Assembly: GCF_019175345.1 (NCBI RefSeq)
Contig: NZ_CP077717.1
Location: 1,774,001 to 1,838,000, forward strand
Reading direction: 5' to 3'
DNA from: Saccharolobus shibatae B12
Lineage (GTDB): Archaea; Thermoproteota; Thermoprotei_A; Sulfolobales; Sulfolobaceae
Length of the DNA: 64,000 nucleotides
The translations under genes were made by a program, and so were the position numbers. Positions within the stretch are counted from its first letter, which is position 1. Every line of letters begins with the position of its first letter. This document shows, in pieces, positions 26,494 through 36,381 of the stretch. Below the pieces are notes generated by a model. The model made no database searches. It was given only the letters and a program-made list of their open reading frames with translations, and had not been told where the DNA came from.

Positions 26494-26672
26494 TCTATTA
26501 GAAGCATAACTTATGCGGCCTTTAAAGTCTCAGAGAGTATAAAGTTTCTATCTTAAATTGATCAGCTTAATATCTATCTTAAAATGGGAATAACATAGTT
26601 TTTCAATAAACACTATTAGAGTTTTTAATTATTTTCACATTTACACCTATCCCAGCTCTTTAACGCTTGGTA

Positions 26673-27786
26673 TTAAAGATGTTTATACTTAAACATTATT
26701 GCTGAAGGTATTATTACTAGGAGGGAAAGTAAGAACACTGAAGCTGGAGAAATATTTACCCAGATGATGAGAGCAATCAAAGGGGAGGATATTGCCAATA
26801 ATGTAGATACGGAATCTATTAATGACATTGATAAATTAGCTGTCTTCATCTTAGAAAATAGGCTTACTTCTGGTACGTTATCCATAGCTATAAATAATGT
26901 CCCAACCCAGTTTACTATTATAAAGATCACGGGAGATTTTATAAAGTAAAGTAAAGCATACGTTATAGCGGCTAGAATTCTTGTCATTGCTAACGTTGTC
27001 ACGTTACCTAATCTATCTGAAACGAACTTCGATGGAGGTGAGGCTAAACTTATGGCTATAGTCTCGGTACTAAGCATTATTCCCAACTCCAGTAGACTTC
27101 CCTTTATTATCTCTGTAAAATATAGTGGTATATACAAAAAACTTGTTCCAAAAATAAACCTGTTCACAGCTAACACCAAGGGTAAGATTAATTCACTTCT
27201 ATCTTCTCTCATCAATTTAGAATACTCCTTAAATGGAATATGAGAAGTAATAGTTGTATGTTTTTCCTCAGTTAGTGATACAATAGACTTTATTACGAAT
27301 AGGATTAGAATTACAATTATTATAAAGATAACTGCCACAACGAAATCAATTGTATAGCTCTCTTGGGCAATAAAACTTGCAAGTAAAGGTAATACTATAG
27401 AAAATAAAGGAGTTATTGTAAAATAGGTACTAAGTTCCTCTTTACTCATTCTCTTCCCAATTACAACTCTCATTAAGGGTACTCTTACATTAAAGCCTAT
27501 ATATGCTAAACTGACTGCAGCTAGAACTATAAGAAAATTATGTGAAAATATAAGGAAAAAGAATACCTATATCCGTTGCTATAAATGAGTATATTAATAA
27601 GTTAAAAGCATTGAAAAAATCAGCCAATATACCTAAGCTTAAAGTTAGAACACCTTGAACAATTGTTGAAACTAGGAAAATTAAAGAGATTTGGGATATT
27701 GTAAACCCTAAATGAATTCCCAGATATGGTTGTATAACAGTATCAAGCATTCTAAAAGCAATAGCTGTTGAGAAAGAAGATAACAT
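26673..27786 (-). pseudogene. Frameshifted MFS transporter
   Basis: An N-terminal piece (27786-27538, 82 residues, two to three helices) and a C-terminal piece (27473-26673, 266 residues) belong to one gene of about 375 codons. After the stop the other frame continues without break through SHNFLIVLAAVSLAYIGF into the second piece. The shift maps to about 27545-27565, near a run of five A/T. Substrate unknown. It may be a true pseudogene, and a sequencing error cannot be excluded. Confidence 0.75.
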
Positions 27787-28160
27787 ATAGATTTTGGCTT
27801 CTCTACTTAGATGAAAAAATTTCTAACTTTAAACCAATTTTCTACACTTAATATTGTATACTTTATCTTATATTTAAGCTTTCCAATATATGAGTGTGGG
27901 CATAGTGTCGTCATTAGGATATAAATTTATTAATTACTGAAAATCTCTACAAACAGTAGGTGCAAAATAACGTTTTGTATGCCTTTTCTAATATAGATAA
28001 TGTAAATAACTAAATGACGACATTATGGGATCCGTGAATCTTCCCCTAATCTCAAGAATTATACAATTAAACTACAATATGTTTGTTAACACTATAGATT
28101 TATTTTTGAAGATCGATTCTAAGTATACTGCAAAAGGCTATTTTTCAGCATTTTATAAGT
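27787..28160. other. Gene-free interval containing a MITE
   Basis: Apart from the MITE at 27904-28024 no gene is seen. Just right of the MITE, ggatccgtgaatc (28028-28040) is the exact reverse complement of gattcacggatcc (948-960) beside MITE copy 1. Confidence 0.5.
27904..28024 (+). mobile_element. MITE, copy 2 of 3
   Basis: The ends agtgtcgtcatt and aatgacgacatt are inverted repeats with one mismatch. The 121-bp interior is close to copy 1 (same orientation) and to copy 3 (inverted). The left flank gagtgtggg is shared with the other copies, so the element may extend about 12 bases further left. Confidence 0.7.
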
Positions 28161-28397
28161 TCAATAGATTGTTGGTATTTTTGCCTTGTCTTTAGCAAAG
28201 TCCACGAACTCATCTACGGCCATCCCTGCCATTTGTGAAGCTCCTCTATAATCTCCGGTTTCTATATAGTATTCCAATGCAATTCTTAGTTTTACTGGTT
28301 GTGATTTTATGAAGTCCCAGTCAGCATACTTTCTTCTAATCTCTCTAGCCTCTTTGAACCTCTCAATCCATTCCTTTAATGCTTCCTCATCTATCAT
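28161..28397 (-). CDS. Small helical protein, possibly antitoxin-like
   Basis: 78 residues, fully helical and charged: EEALKEWIERFKEAREIRRKY, then a helix pair RIALEYYIETGDYRGASQMA and MAVDEFVDFAKD. The second half resembles a small helix-turn-helix as in UPF0175-type antitoxins, which often pair with PIN toxins, but no toxin gene is next to it. Good composition and an ATG start support a real gene; the function is open. Confidence 0.65.
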   Translation of the reverse strand: MIDEEALKEWIERFKEAREIRRKYADWDFIKSQPVKLRIALEYYIETGDYRGASQMAGMAVDEFVDFAKDKAKIPTIY

Positions 28398-29164
28398 ACA
28401 TTTAAATTAAATCATAGCCACTTAAATCTTTACTTGAAAACTTTTATCACTCAAGTTTGATTATTGAAAAGAAACGTCCAATGTTATATAACGACTTCCT
28501 TTAAGCTTATGAGAGTTTCGTACCACGAGAATATAGTCATCTGACTTTCACACAGCTACAAACGGCGATGGCGTTCAGTAATAAATCTTTCGATCAAATT
28601 CCGATCATAGTAGCAGCTAAGATTACCACGTGAGTTCTCTCCTGTGTAGTTGTGGCTTTTGACAAATTTTTATGCAAAATCGTGCAATCATTTCTATATT
28701 ACCTTGTCAATATAAATTGTATCCTTCTTTATAGTTCAGTATAATATATAATTGTATAATATGAGATGTTGTAATTATAACAATTTCTCAATTTTTCTCA
28801 CGCCGGATAACATCAAGTGTAGATCAATCAGTTGAGGAGTATAGGGTTGATATAGGCAAAGTGGAATTGTGTGAGAGTTGAAATCATAGGATATTGTAGA
28901 TTTCGTAGAAGCTGAAGATGATGATGCATATTAGCTAACAAAAGTTATTCTCATAGGTATATGAGGAGTAACGCTAGATAAGGGTGATTAACTGCGGAAA
29001 TAAAGCTATCCTCCATCCTACGGTTGCAACTCAGGTTTGTTAGATGCGAAGCATGTAATACTTCTTTTAAAACTTTTGTTTATAAGATTGCCTTACTAAA
29101 ATATTTTATGGGAATTAAGTTACCCACATTGGAGGATTTAAGAGAGATTTCTAGGGGTCGGACT
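28398..29164. other. Long non-coding interval
   Basis: About 770 bases with no credible gene on either strand. It is AT-rich with stops in all frames. I checked for C/D-box and tRNA-like patterns and found none that were convincing. Confidence 0.45.
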
Positions 29165-29345
29165 TTCATCGAAGTTTCATGAATTTATATTCAACCCCTC
29201 GCCCTCATACCCCTTGTCCGGCCCCCCGTACCTAGGTTAGGGAGCATACCTCCCAGCCACGATACGAGGGGCCTCATTGAACCCTTCCTCCCCCTCACAT
29301 TGCTCCTCGGGTTCATCGTAGGGTTCTCTTCTACATGTAAAAAAT
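29165..29345 (-). pseudogene. Orphan 3' end of a TnpB gene with RNA stem structure (copy A)
   Basis: On the minus strand the sequence reads MRPLVSWLGGMLPNLGTG, a tail I associate with IS607/IS605-type TnpB proteins, with no RuvC or zinc finger left. The DNA is GC-rich, unlike its surroundings, and matches 54215-54345 over about 110 bases. Both copies can form a stem around ggttagggag/ctccc with an outer stem (here ggcccc and cgta pairing with tacg and ggggcc). It is probably a leftover of a tnpB element including its guide-RNA scaffold. Confidence 0.6.
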
Positions 29346-29385
29346 GTATGGCAAAACTTAAAAACTTTTCTGCTAATAACAACAT

Positions 29386-29547
29386 ATGGAGCAGATAGTT
29401 TTCCACGGAGTAATATCCTCTGCAGGTAGCGACAAATACGGTGAGAAGAGGTACGCAATATACATACCAAAGAGCGTAAAGGAAAAGGCAGAAAAAATAG
29501 CTGGGAAGAAGGTGGTGGTAGTTGTTTTCTTACCAGACGACGAATAA
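29386..29547 (+). CDS. 53-residue AbrB-like mini-protein preceding the TnpB-like gene
   Basis: ATG 29386 to TAA 29545-29547. The sequence pattern YAIYIPKSVKEKAEKIAGKK followed by [11 protein letters not shown] is that of a small swapped-hairpin (AbrB/MazE-like) DNA-binding fold: strand, KxV helix, hydrophobic strand. It overlaps the downstream TnpB-like gene by 26 bases in another frame, so the two are translated from one message. It may regulate expression of the TnpB-like protein or act with it. The family assignment is tentative. Confidence 0.6.
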   Translation: MEQIVFHGVISSAGSDKYGEKRYAIYIPKSVKEKAEKIAGKKVVVVVFLPDDE

Positions 29548-30628
29548 GATAATTGGGTCGAAAGAAGCACTAGATAACTTCCAATTTGTGGCGATAAACG
29601 GGAAAGTCATATTCCATGATAAGGAGAGGATTACTAGGATTGCTAGGGCTTACTCACAAGTAGTCAAGAGTGCTATAAATCCACTACTCGAGGAGAAGAG
29701 TATTGAAGAACTTACAAAAGACCTCTACCCCATCATGCCAAACTATATCTACTTGGAGACTGCATTAAAACAAGCAAATACAATTGTTGAAGGATTGTTA
29801 GACAGGGAAGACGAGAAGGGAGAAATGGTTCATGCAAAGATAAAGGGATTCTGGTTCGCGAGTAGGGGGAACAAAAGCGATAGGGGAAATAGGAATGTGA
29901 AGTTCCACGTCATGGATGACCACGTCCTAATTAAGGTTAGGGATCCCTGGAGTAAGGAGTGGATTGTGGGCAGAGCTTATTTTGGAAAGGAGTACCTATC
30001 GTTGGTAAAAGAGTTGGAAGAGCTTTCAAACAAGAGGGAGGAGGGTTATGGTGTTATAATAACTTTCAAGCATTATCCCGTGATCCACATGCAAGTCCCT
30101 CTCTGGCTCTACTTGAAACATTTTTCATCTCCCAAACCGACCGGTTATGGTCTTTTTGCAGGTTTTGATTTGAATAGTGATAGGCTTAATGTAGTCGTAG
30201 TTGATAGGCAAGGTGAGATTATTACTTTCAAAACCTGGTGGTACACTGAAGTTGTTTCTCACGATTATCCTAAGGAGAGGGCTAAGGCTTTGAGGCTTAA
30301 CGCTCTGTCTCAGTCACTAGAGTTCCTTGCAAAAATTGGTGTTGATTACGTAGTTTTTGAGGACTTATTCGTCATAAAGAGGAGGAAATTTACTAAGAGT
30401 AAGAAGGGTAATAGGAAGATTACAAAATTTGCTAAGAGACAATTGTTGATTCACGGTGTTATTAAGGCGTTAAGGTTAGGCTTTAACGTTATCCTAGTTA
30501 ACCCTAAGGGTACTACTAACTCTGAGGAACACGAGAGGATAATGAAGGAGAGGGGTTTTGATAGGCATATGGCTTCAGCCTATTTAGTGGCGTTGAAGGG
30601 GCTCAAAACGTTAAATGATTGCAAATGA
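29522..30628 (+). CDS. TnpB-related protein with RuvC site but no zinc finger
   Basis: 368 residues from TTG 29522. The RuvC triad is complete: Asp216 (GFDLNSDR), Glu280 (VVFEDLF) and Asp347 (GFDRHMAS). Between the last two there is no cysteine pair at all: [19 protein letters not shown] takes the place of the zinc finger of ordinary TnpB. The N-terminal half is unlike that of the other two TnpBs in the window. No element ends of the usual hairpin type are seen after it; instead its end overlaps the amidase by 14 bases. It may be a domesticated TnpB or the gene of a different mobile element. Confidence 0.8.
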   Translation: MFSYQTTNKIIGSKEALDNFQFVAINGKVIFHDKERITRIARAYSQVVKSAINPLLEEKSIEELTKDLYPIMPNYIYLETALKQANTIVEGLLDREDEKGEMVHAKIKGFWFASRGNKSDRGNRNVKFHVMDDHVLIKVRDPWSKEWIVGRAYFGKEYLSLVKELEELSNKREEGYGVIITFKHYPVIHMQVPLWLYLKHFSSPKPTGYGLFAGFDLNSDRLNVVVVDRQGEIITFKTWWYTEVVSHDYPKERAKALRLNALSQSLEFLAKIGVDYVVFEDLFVIKRRKFTKSKKGNRKITKFAKRQLLIHGVIKALRLGFNVILVNPKGTTNSEEHERIMKERGFDRHMASAYLVALKGLKTLNDCK

Positions 30629-32132
30629 CACAAATTTCACGGCTAACGGAAACTGTTGGCAACGGCAATTTAATTTAGATCTAGAGGATGAGGAGTTAAA
30701 ATCCTTTTTGTCATTACTAAAACTGCAGTTGGAATCCTATGAGAGGTTAGACTCCTTACCAGATTATACTCCAAGAGTTAAATATCAGAGAACATTAGGT
30801 CGACCACCTATGAAAGAGGAGAATCCTTATGGTGCTTTAGTGTGGATAACTACGATAAAGGGTAAGGAAGAGGGTAAGTTAAAGGGAAAAAGGATTTGCA
30901 TTAAGGACAATGTGATGATAGCGGGTATACCCATGCTTAACGGATCTAAAATGTTAGAAGGTTTTGTCCCCAATATGGACGCTACTGTAGTTTCAAGGAT
31001 TCTGGATGAGGCTGGAGAAATCGTAGCTAAGACTACGTGTGAGGATCTATGCTTCTCAGGAGGTAGTCATACATCTTATCCTTGGCCAGTACTAAATCCG
31101 AGAAATCCAGAGTATATGGCTGGAGGATCATCAAGCGGTAGTGCTGTAGCAGTAGCTTCCGGCTATTGTGATATGGCTGTTGGAGGAGATCAAGGAGGCT
31201 CAATTAGAATCCCTAGTTCATGGGTTGGGATATACGGACTAAAACCGACTTACGGATTAGTTCCATATACTGGTGCTTTCTCTATCGAGCCCACATTGGA
31301 TCACTTGGGACCTATGGCTAATACGGTAAAGGATATAGCATTACTTTTAGAGGTGATAGCGGGAAGAGATGGATTAGATCCAAGACAACCAGATAGTTTA
31401 CCTCAACCCCCGGTTAAACCTTATTTAAACCTTATTGATGGCGAGGTAAAGGGTATGAAAGTAGGTATAGTTAAGGAAGGGTTTAATTGGCCGAACTCGG
31501 AAAAGGACGTTGATGATTTAGTATCAGATTCCGCTAAGAAGTTAGAGGATTACGGGATTAAGGTAGAAGAGGTCTCCATACCCCTACATAGGATGGGATT
31601 GGATATATGGACTCCCATTGGTATTGAGGGTGCTACAGCCACTATGATATTGGGAAGTGGACTAGGGTGGGGGAGAAAAGGACTCTTTGAGACCCAAATT
31701 GCCGATTTGTTTGGGAACTCCTTGAAATCTAGGGCCAGAGATCTTCCTAATACGGTAAAAGGCGTATTAATGCTAGGTTATTTCATGATAAGGGAATATA
31801 ATAATAGGTATTACGCCAAGGCTAGAAATCTATCAATAATGTTAAAGGAAGCTTATGATGAAGCATTAAGGAAATATGATGCCCTCATAATGCCAACAAC
31901 TCCTATGAAAGCCATGAGGTATAGGAGTGAACCAAGTTTTGATGAGTATTTCATGATGGCATTAGGAATGATAAGTAATACCGCTCCTTTTGACGTTACT
32001 GGACACCCTGCTATGAATGTACCTGTGGGGTATTCGAATGGTTTACCGGTTGGTTTAATGATAGTAGGAAGCTACTTTGAAGAGGACAAGATACTTAGAA
32101 TAGCTAATGTGTTTGAAAGAATGAAAAAATAA
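30615..32132 (+). CDS. Amidase (amidase-signature family)
   Basis: 505 residues. The Ser-cisSer-Lys triad is visible: Lys97 (CIKDNV), the GGSSSGS loop at about 170-176 with the cis-Ser, and the nucleophile Ser196 ([12 protein letters not shown]). It hydrolyses an amide (for example of aromatic acids or nitrile-derived amides) to acid and ammonia in the cytoplasm. The first ~20 residues (to NGNCWQRQF) overlap the end of the TnpB-like gene and look unlike related proteins, so the original N-terminus may have been replaced when that gene arrived. ATG start. Confidence 0.92.
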   Translation: MIANDTNFTANGNCWQRQFNLDLEDEELKSFLSLLKLQLESYERLDSLPDYTPRVKYQRTLGRPPMKEENPYGALVWITTIKGKEEGKLKGKRICIKDNVMIAGIPMLNGSKMLEGFVPNMDATVVSRILDEAGEIVAKTTCEDLCFSGGSHTSYPWPVLNPRNPEYMAGGSSSGSAVAVASGYCDMAVGGDQGGSIRIPSSWVGIYGLKPTYGLVPYTGAFSIEPTLDHLGPMANTVKDIALLLEVIAGRDGLDPRQPDSLPQPPVKPYLNLIDGEVKGMKVGIVKEGFNWPNSEKDVDDLVSDSAKKLEDYGIKVEEVSIPLHRMGLDIWTPIGIEGATATMILGSGLGWGRKGLFETQIADLFGNSLKSRARDLPNTVKGVLMLGYFMIREYNNRYYAKARNLSIMLKEAYDEALRKYDALIMPTTPMKAMRYRSEPSFDEYFMMALGMISNTAPFDVTGHPAMNVPVGYSNGLPVGLMIVGSYFEEDKILRIANVFERMKK

Positions 32133-32156
32133 TTTTTTAAAAAAGATCAATTCGCG

Positions 32157-32804
32157 TTATGTCGTTTTAACTTCTTTATAAGTGAACCACCAATCAAAGG
32201 GCTGACCTAATCTCATTTTGGCATCTTTTATAGTTCTGGGTGCTGGATTAATGACCTTGTCTCCTATTAGTTCATTATTTGGCCAGTTCGCTGGTGTTAC
32301 AACTCCGGCTTTATCAACTAATTGTAATGCTCTAATAGCTCTTAGAATTTCATCAATATTCCTTCCTATCTCCATTGGATAGTACAGTATTAATCTCACA
32401 ATTCCCTTATCGTCAACTATGAATACTGCCCTAACTGTGGCTGTAGAGGATTCTGCGTGAATCATTCCTAACCTCTTAGCTACATTACCCATTGGATCCG
32501 CAATTATTGGAAATGGAACTTCAACCTTTAGGTTCTTCTCTATCCACATTACCCATTCAATATGGGAGATGTTACTGTCAACTGAAAGTCCTATTAGCTC
32601 TGTGTTCAGTTTCTTGAATTCCTCGTATTTCTTAGCAAATGAATAGAACTCTGTAGTGCATACTGGCGTAAAGTCACCAGGATGGCTGAATAATACGAAC
32701 CATTTCCCCTTGAAGTCCTCTGGTAACTTTATCTTACCATGTGTAGTTACTACTTCCATTTCTGGGAATTTCTCTCCTATTAATGGAATTCTTCCTTCAC
32801 TCAT
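32157..32804 (-). CDS. 1-Cys peroxiredoxin (Prx6 type)
   Basis: 215 residues. The peroxidatic Cys49 lies in [13 protein letters not shown], and it is the only cysteine in the protein, so this is a 1-Cys enzyme. The C-terminal extension ([15 protein letters not shown], about 171-185) and length are typical of archaeal Prx6-like proteins, which form decamers. It reduces hydrogen peroxide and organic peroxides, important for an aerobic acidophile. Converges with the amidase gene. Confidence 0.95.
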   Translation of the reverse strand: MSEGRIPLIGEKFPEMEVVTTHGKIKLPEDFKGKWFVLFSHPGDFTPVCTTEFYSFAKKYEEFKKLNTELIGLSVDSNISHIEWVMWIEKNLKVEVPFPIIADPMGNVAKRLGMIHAESSTATVRAVFIVDDKGIVRLILYYPMEIGRNIDEILRAIRALQLVDKAGVVTPANWPNNELIGDKVINPAPRTIKDAKMRLGQPFDWWFTYKEVKTT

Positions 32805-33083
32805 TTTCTCATCTATATATAACTTAGAATAGCTCCTATTTAAAATTAACTCATTCTCATTAAAATGTAACTTTTAAATTAAAGTCGTTCTAAATTTCCT
32901 ATACTAGCTGTAGAGATGGATGTGGTATGGAGAAGGTAGTACTATTATGGTAAAATTAAGGTATCGAGTGTAAGATCTATTTTGAGATGCTTTCGTCATG
33001 GATATACTAATATCCAACAACTCATGTGAAATGGACAAATCATACATTAACTTTATATGTTATAAAAGAGGAAAATTGTATAT

Positions 33084-33449
33084 ATGAAAGTTGCAATACC
33101 AGTTACAAATGGGTATGTTTCTGGACCAGGTGAAGGATTAGTTGTTCAAATTTATGAAATAAATGGGAACGAATACAAAATAATAGAAGAATATGAGAAT
33201 CCCGCATTAAATGCTACTGCAGCCAGAGGTGTGCATATGTTAAAATCCGCCGTTGATAAAGGTGTTAACGCAGTTGTTGTAGCGGAAATGGGTCCTCCAG
33301 GGTTTAGGTTTTTGCAGAGGTATAATGTGAAGGCATATCTTGGAATGGGTCTTGATGCTAAGACTGCCTTGGAGAAGCTAATTAAAAACGAATTACCTGA
33401 AATTAAGCAACCAACACATGGGGAACGTCACGGGGAACATCACCACTAG
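33084..33449 (+). CDS. NifX/NifB-type dinitrogenase cofactor-binding domain protein
   Basis: 121 residues. The fold shows in KVAIPVTNGYVSGPGEG (start), the strand-helix VNAVVVAEMGPPGFRFL (about 72-88) and KAYLGMGLDAKTAL. In non-fixing archaea such proteins are thought to bind or carry metal clusters. The tail HGERHGEHHH is His-rich and could hold a metal. It overlaps the convergent permease gene by four bases. Confidence 0.88.
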   Translation: MKVAIPVTNGYVSGPGEGLVVQIYEINGNEYKIIEEYENPALNATAARGVHMLKSAVDKGVNAVVVAEMGPPGFRFLQRYNVKAYLGMGLDAKTALEKLIKNELPEIKQPTHGERHGEHHH

Positions 33450-34309
33450 AGTTGTCTACTCTCTTCTATGTTGGTGAAGTATATCCTTCTTATCATAATG
33501 ATATCTATTATAGTTATTATGAGAGTCCATAATACAGAAGATAAAATGAGAGCGTCAACAGATACTCTTTCTTGTGCATTCTGAAAGTTTATTGGTGGTA
33601 TATTCCCAGTATATCCATAATATAATAGAAGCATCATCGACAAGTACGGAGATGTGTAGTCCAAAATGTTTGGATATTCTGAAAATGTGAATAGAGAATA
33701 GAAGATAAAGCCTAATATTAGAGGTATGAAGCTAATTAAATTTTGCATTCTCATTCCCTTAAATTTAATTGTTATTATTGCCAAAAACGTTGAGAATGAT
33801 ATAAAGAATAAGCTTCCCAAGATCAATATTGGAATTAAAGTGGGAATTTCTGAAGGATATGTAATTATCCCTGTCCCGTTGTTTGAAAACATAAATGGGA
33901 TTACAGCGGTCATTAGAAGTTCTATTATTAATCCAACTACTAAAAATCCCAGATAAATAGAAAGTACATACGTACTCGCCTTTAATTTGCTGTATCTTAG
34001 TAAATATGGTAGAGTTCCAGTTTGATAAAAAAGTATAAACGCTATTGATACAGCTAGTGCACTTAGCGATAGTATTACCAAATCGGAATACCACACTGCA
34101 ACGTAGTTTTGATATATTATTTTTTCGTTAGTAAATGGTATCTCTTTTAAAAATCCAGGTGCCATAATGTAAGCTCCTATTATTCCCCAGAATACTATAT
34201 AAAGTATTCCCCAGCCTATTAGATTAGGATTTAGAAGGGTTCGTTTTACGATGTAGGTAAAGAGTCTTTTCATGGTTAATAATGAGTAAAAAGATACTAT
34301 AAGTTTCAA
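33446..34309 (-). CDS. ABC-2-type permease-like membrane protein
   Basis: 287 residues with about six membrane helices (28-50, 75-95, 109-135, 148-185, 200-222, 255-275). Such proteins form the pore of ABC exporters whose ATPase is separate. It is divergent from an ABC ATPase gene, with one shared palindrome between them, so the two genes probably make one transporter under one regulator. Substrate unknown. Confidence 0.75.
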   Translation of the reverse strand: MKLIVSFYSLLTMKRLFTYIVKRTLLNPNLIGWGILYIVFWGIIGAYIMAPGFLKEIPFTNEKIIYQNYVAVWYSDLVILSLSALAVSIAFILFYQTGTLPYLLRYSKLKASTYVLSIYLGFLVVGLIIELLMTAVIPFMFSNNGTGIITYPSEIPTLIPILILGSLFFISFSTFLAIITIKFKGMRMQNLISFIPLILGFIFYSLFTFSEYPNILDYTSPYLSMMLLLYYGYTGNIPPINFQNAQERVSVDALILSSVLWTLIITIIDIIMIRRIYFTNIEESRQL

Positions 34310-34310
34310 T

Positions 34311-34333
34311 GATAGTTCAATTTTTGAACTATC
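34311..34333. promoter_or_regulatory. Perfect 10-bp palindrome GATAGTTCAA-N3-TTGAACTATC in the divergent promoter
   Basis: The palindrome lies in the 27-bp gap between the start codons of the permease (34309) and the ATPase (34337). Any protein bound here would cover both starts. The HTH gene at 35749, last in the ATPase operon, is the natural candidate to bind it. Confidence 0.7.
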
Positions 34334-34336
34334 TTA

Positions 34337-35141
34337 ATGATTTTTATGTCTAGAAGTAAAGATAGAGTTATGCTAGAGTATAAAGATTTCACGATAATGT
34401 TTGAAAGCGTGCTATTTCAAGGAGTTAATCTCAGAATCAACAGTAAGAGCATTATGCTAGGACCAAATGGTTCAGGGAAAACAACTATCATAAAGGCTAC
34501 ATGTGGACTAACACCTTACGAAGGTCACATATACGTTGATGGTATTGAAGTTAGAAAAGTAAGGAACTATTTAAATCTTTCAACCAATCTTGAGGAAGTT
34601 TATAGTATTGGTAGAAAGGTTAAAGATATCGTATATCTATTTGAAGAGATTAAGGATTTAGACGCTGATATGTAATATACTACTAAAAGAAGCCAGAGTT
34701 TTCGAGCAAGTCATAAATAAGCCTTTGTATAAGCTCTCAGCTGGCCAGTCATCAATTGTTAGACTAGCTTTGACATTGTCTACAAATCCGAAGATTGCAT
34801 TAGTTGACGAACCATTTGAAAATTTAGATCCCGCGAGAAGGGTGCTTATAGTCAAATGGCTAAAGGAGTATTTCAATGAGGGCATTGTAACAACGCATGA
34901 ATTGGATCTATTAAGGGAATTTAAGGACTGGGACTCCTTCATCTTGATAAATGGTAAGATTTATGGTCCAGTATCAGTTGCTGATCTCATTGAAGCTAAC
35001 GTAGTTGAGGGTAAAATAGAGAACGCCACACTTACCATAGAGCTTCAAGAAGGAAAGATGTTATCGTTTATTAAAAATGCTCAAATTGGGGCTAAATTAA
35101 CCCATCTAGGTAGTATAGATCGAATTTATGGTGTAATGTGA
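34337..35141 (+). pseudogene. ABC transporter ATPase with a frameshift between Walker A and signature motif
   Basis: The first frame (34337-34675; the real start may be ATG 34370) carries Walker A LGPNGSGKTT and ends at TAA 34673-34675. The second frame carries the signature LSAGQ and Walker B IALVDEPFENLDP, runs to TGA 35139-35141, and is open upstream back to about 34662 (ICNILLKEARVFEQVI). One missing base near 34670-34675 explains the split. If the shift is real, the transporter is dead unless ribosomes slip. A sequence error is possible. Confidence 0.8.
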
Positions 35142-35756
35142 ATGAGCTATAAGGACTTAGTTAAAGAGGCTGAAGATTTTGCTAGAGTGTTAATCAAGAA
35201 GAAGTCTAGAAAGGTATTGGGTATATATTATGCGATTTGGGGATTTTATGAACTGATTCTAAGTCTTTCATATGTAATTATAGGTTCTTTAAACGTTAAT
35301 ATTCCACTTCTATATGGACTTGTTCCCCTTATTTTAGTAATACCCTTTGCCTATTTCACGGCAACGATCTTTAAAGGTATTAGGGTTGATTACATAAAAC
35401 TTATCGGTAGAGAAGGCTATGGAAGGACGAGATTCAACTATACAATAATGGTTCTACTCGTATTAATGTTATTTATATCATTTATTTTGGTCTTATACTT
35501 GAGTATAAATACTGTATATTTTATACTACCATTTTATATATACGTAATCTTTATTGCGTATTCACTATATCGTTTCCTATATTCTAAATATAGACTTGTA
35601 GAGCCCAGATACTATGACCTTATAGCAATTGTCACACTTCTATTAGCCCCGTTAGGGATTTTATCACAACTACTTTACTCACTTTACATAGCTTTTGAAA
35701 TAGCGTGGTTCTATGCGTCCATCAGTTCTTTGTTAGAGGTGTCTGCTGTTGAATGA
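35142..35756 (+). CDS. Membrane protein of the ABC cluster, unknown
   Basis: 204 residues. An N-terminal charged helix (YKDLVKEAEDFARVLIKKKS) precedes about five membrane helices (28-48, 55-75, 95-118, 122-140, 160-195). It starts directly after the ATPase stop and overlaps the regulator gene by eight bases, so it belongs to this operon. It may be an accessory membrane subunit of the exporter. Confidence 0.75.
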   Translation: MSYKDLVKEAEDFARVLIKKKSRKVLGIYYAIWGFYELILSLSYVIIGSLNVNIPLLYGLVPLILVIPFAYFTATIFKGIRVDYIKLIGREGYGRTRFNYTIMVLLVLMLFISFILVLYLSINTVYFILPFYIYVIFIAYSLYRFLYSKYRLVEPRYYDLIAIVTLLLAPLGILSQLLYSLYIAFEIAWFYASISSLLEVSAVE

Positions 35757-36060
35757 TGAAGAAGAGAGGATTAAAGAGCTAATCCAATTCTTAAATAACA
35801 GAGCCTTGAATAATTCGGTTAGATTAGCTATTTTGATAGCCTTGTACACTTTCGGTCAGATGACGTTCTCTGAGATACTGGAGTACTCTCGAATACCTAA
35901 AAGTTCCTTACTGATGCATTTGCAAATCTTGGAAGAGGAGGGGTTAGTAATAACTAAAAAGGGTTTCACTGTGAATGGTGTAAGGACATTCGTGAGAATA
36001 ACAGATAAAGGAAGGGAGACAGTAAAGGAGTACATTAGGCTAATAGGTAACATGTCTTAA
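35749..36060 (+). CDS. Winged-helix regulator (ArsR/PadR-like) of the ABC cluster
   Basis: 103 residues from TTG 35749. The HTH spans about 20-70: VRLAILIALYTFGQMTFSEI, then SRIPKSSLLMHLQILEEEGL, and a wing KKGFTVNGVRTFVRITDKG. As the last gene of the ABC operon it probably represses the divergent promoter through the palindrome at 34311-34333. Confidence 0.85.
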   Translation: MNDEEERIKELIQFLNNRALNNSVRLAILIALYTFGQMTFSEILEYSRIPKSSLLMHLQILEEEGLVITKKGFTVNGVRTFVRITDKGRETVKEYIRLIGNMS

Positions 36061-36185
36061 AACCTTGTAACTTCTGTTATATATTATTCTACTTATGTCT
36101 TACACATTACATTTTAAGTTTAAAATTAACAGTTGGACTATTTAATAAAGTAAAGCTTAAAAAAGGATTTTTACATTATTATATA

Positions 36186-36377
36186 ATGGCGGGAAAGTTT
36201 TATGTGATAGTAGGGATTTTAGCTCTACTCTTCATAATACTATACTCTCTATTACCATTCTATTCCAAAAATGATCCGACGCTCCTAGGACTACCCCTAT
36301 TTTATTGGTATCAAATTATCCTAATGCCAATAGGGGCTCTTGTGTTCTACGCGGTTGTTACAATCGTAAGGGATTGA
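36186..36377 (+). CDS. DUF3311 small membrane protein
   Basis: 63 residues, two membrane helices (about 5-25 and 38-60) linked by [19 protein letters not shown], the DUF3311 pattern (PxxxGxPxFYWYQ). Genes of this family regularly precede a sodium:solute symporter, as here with a 4-bp gap, and probably make a small subunit of it. Confidence 0.88.
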   Translation: MAGKFYVIVGILALLFIILYSLLPFYSKNDPTLLGLPLFYWYQIILMPIGALVFYAVVTIVRD

Positions 36378-36381
36378 GAGT

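Noticed and set aside
28905-28950. Possible C/D-box small RNA (gatgatgatgca)
   Set aside because: A C-box-like string is present, but no matching D, C' and D' boxes at the right distances.
29191-29570. Three minus-strand frames of 65-77 codons around the GC-rich patch
   Set aside because: Apart from the TnpB tail itself they overlap each other and the start of the plus-strand gene pair; treated as remnant or shadows.
30615-30680. Amidase start at a later codon
   Set aside because: No better ATG/GTG/TTG with a ribosome site was seen before the conserved region, so ATG 30615 was kept although the first residues look foreign.
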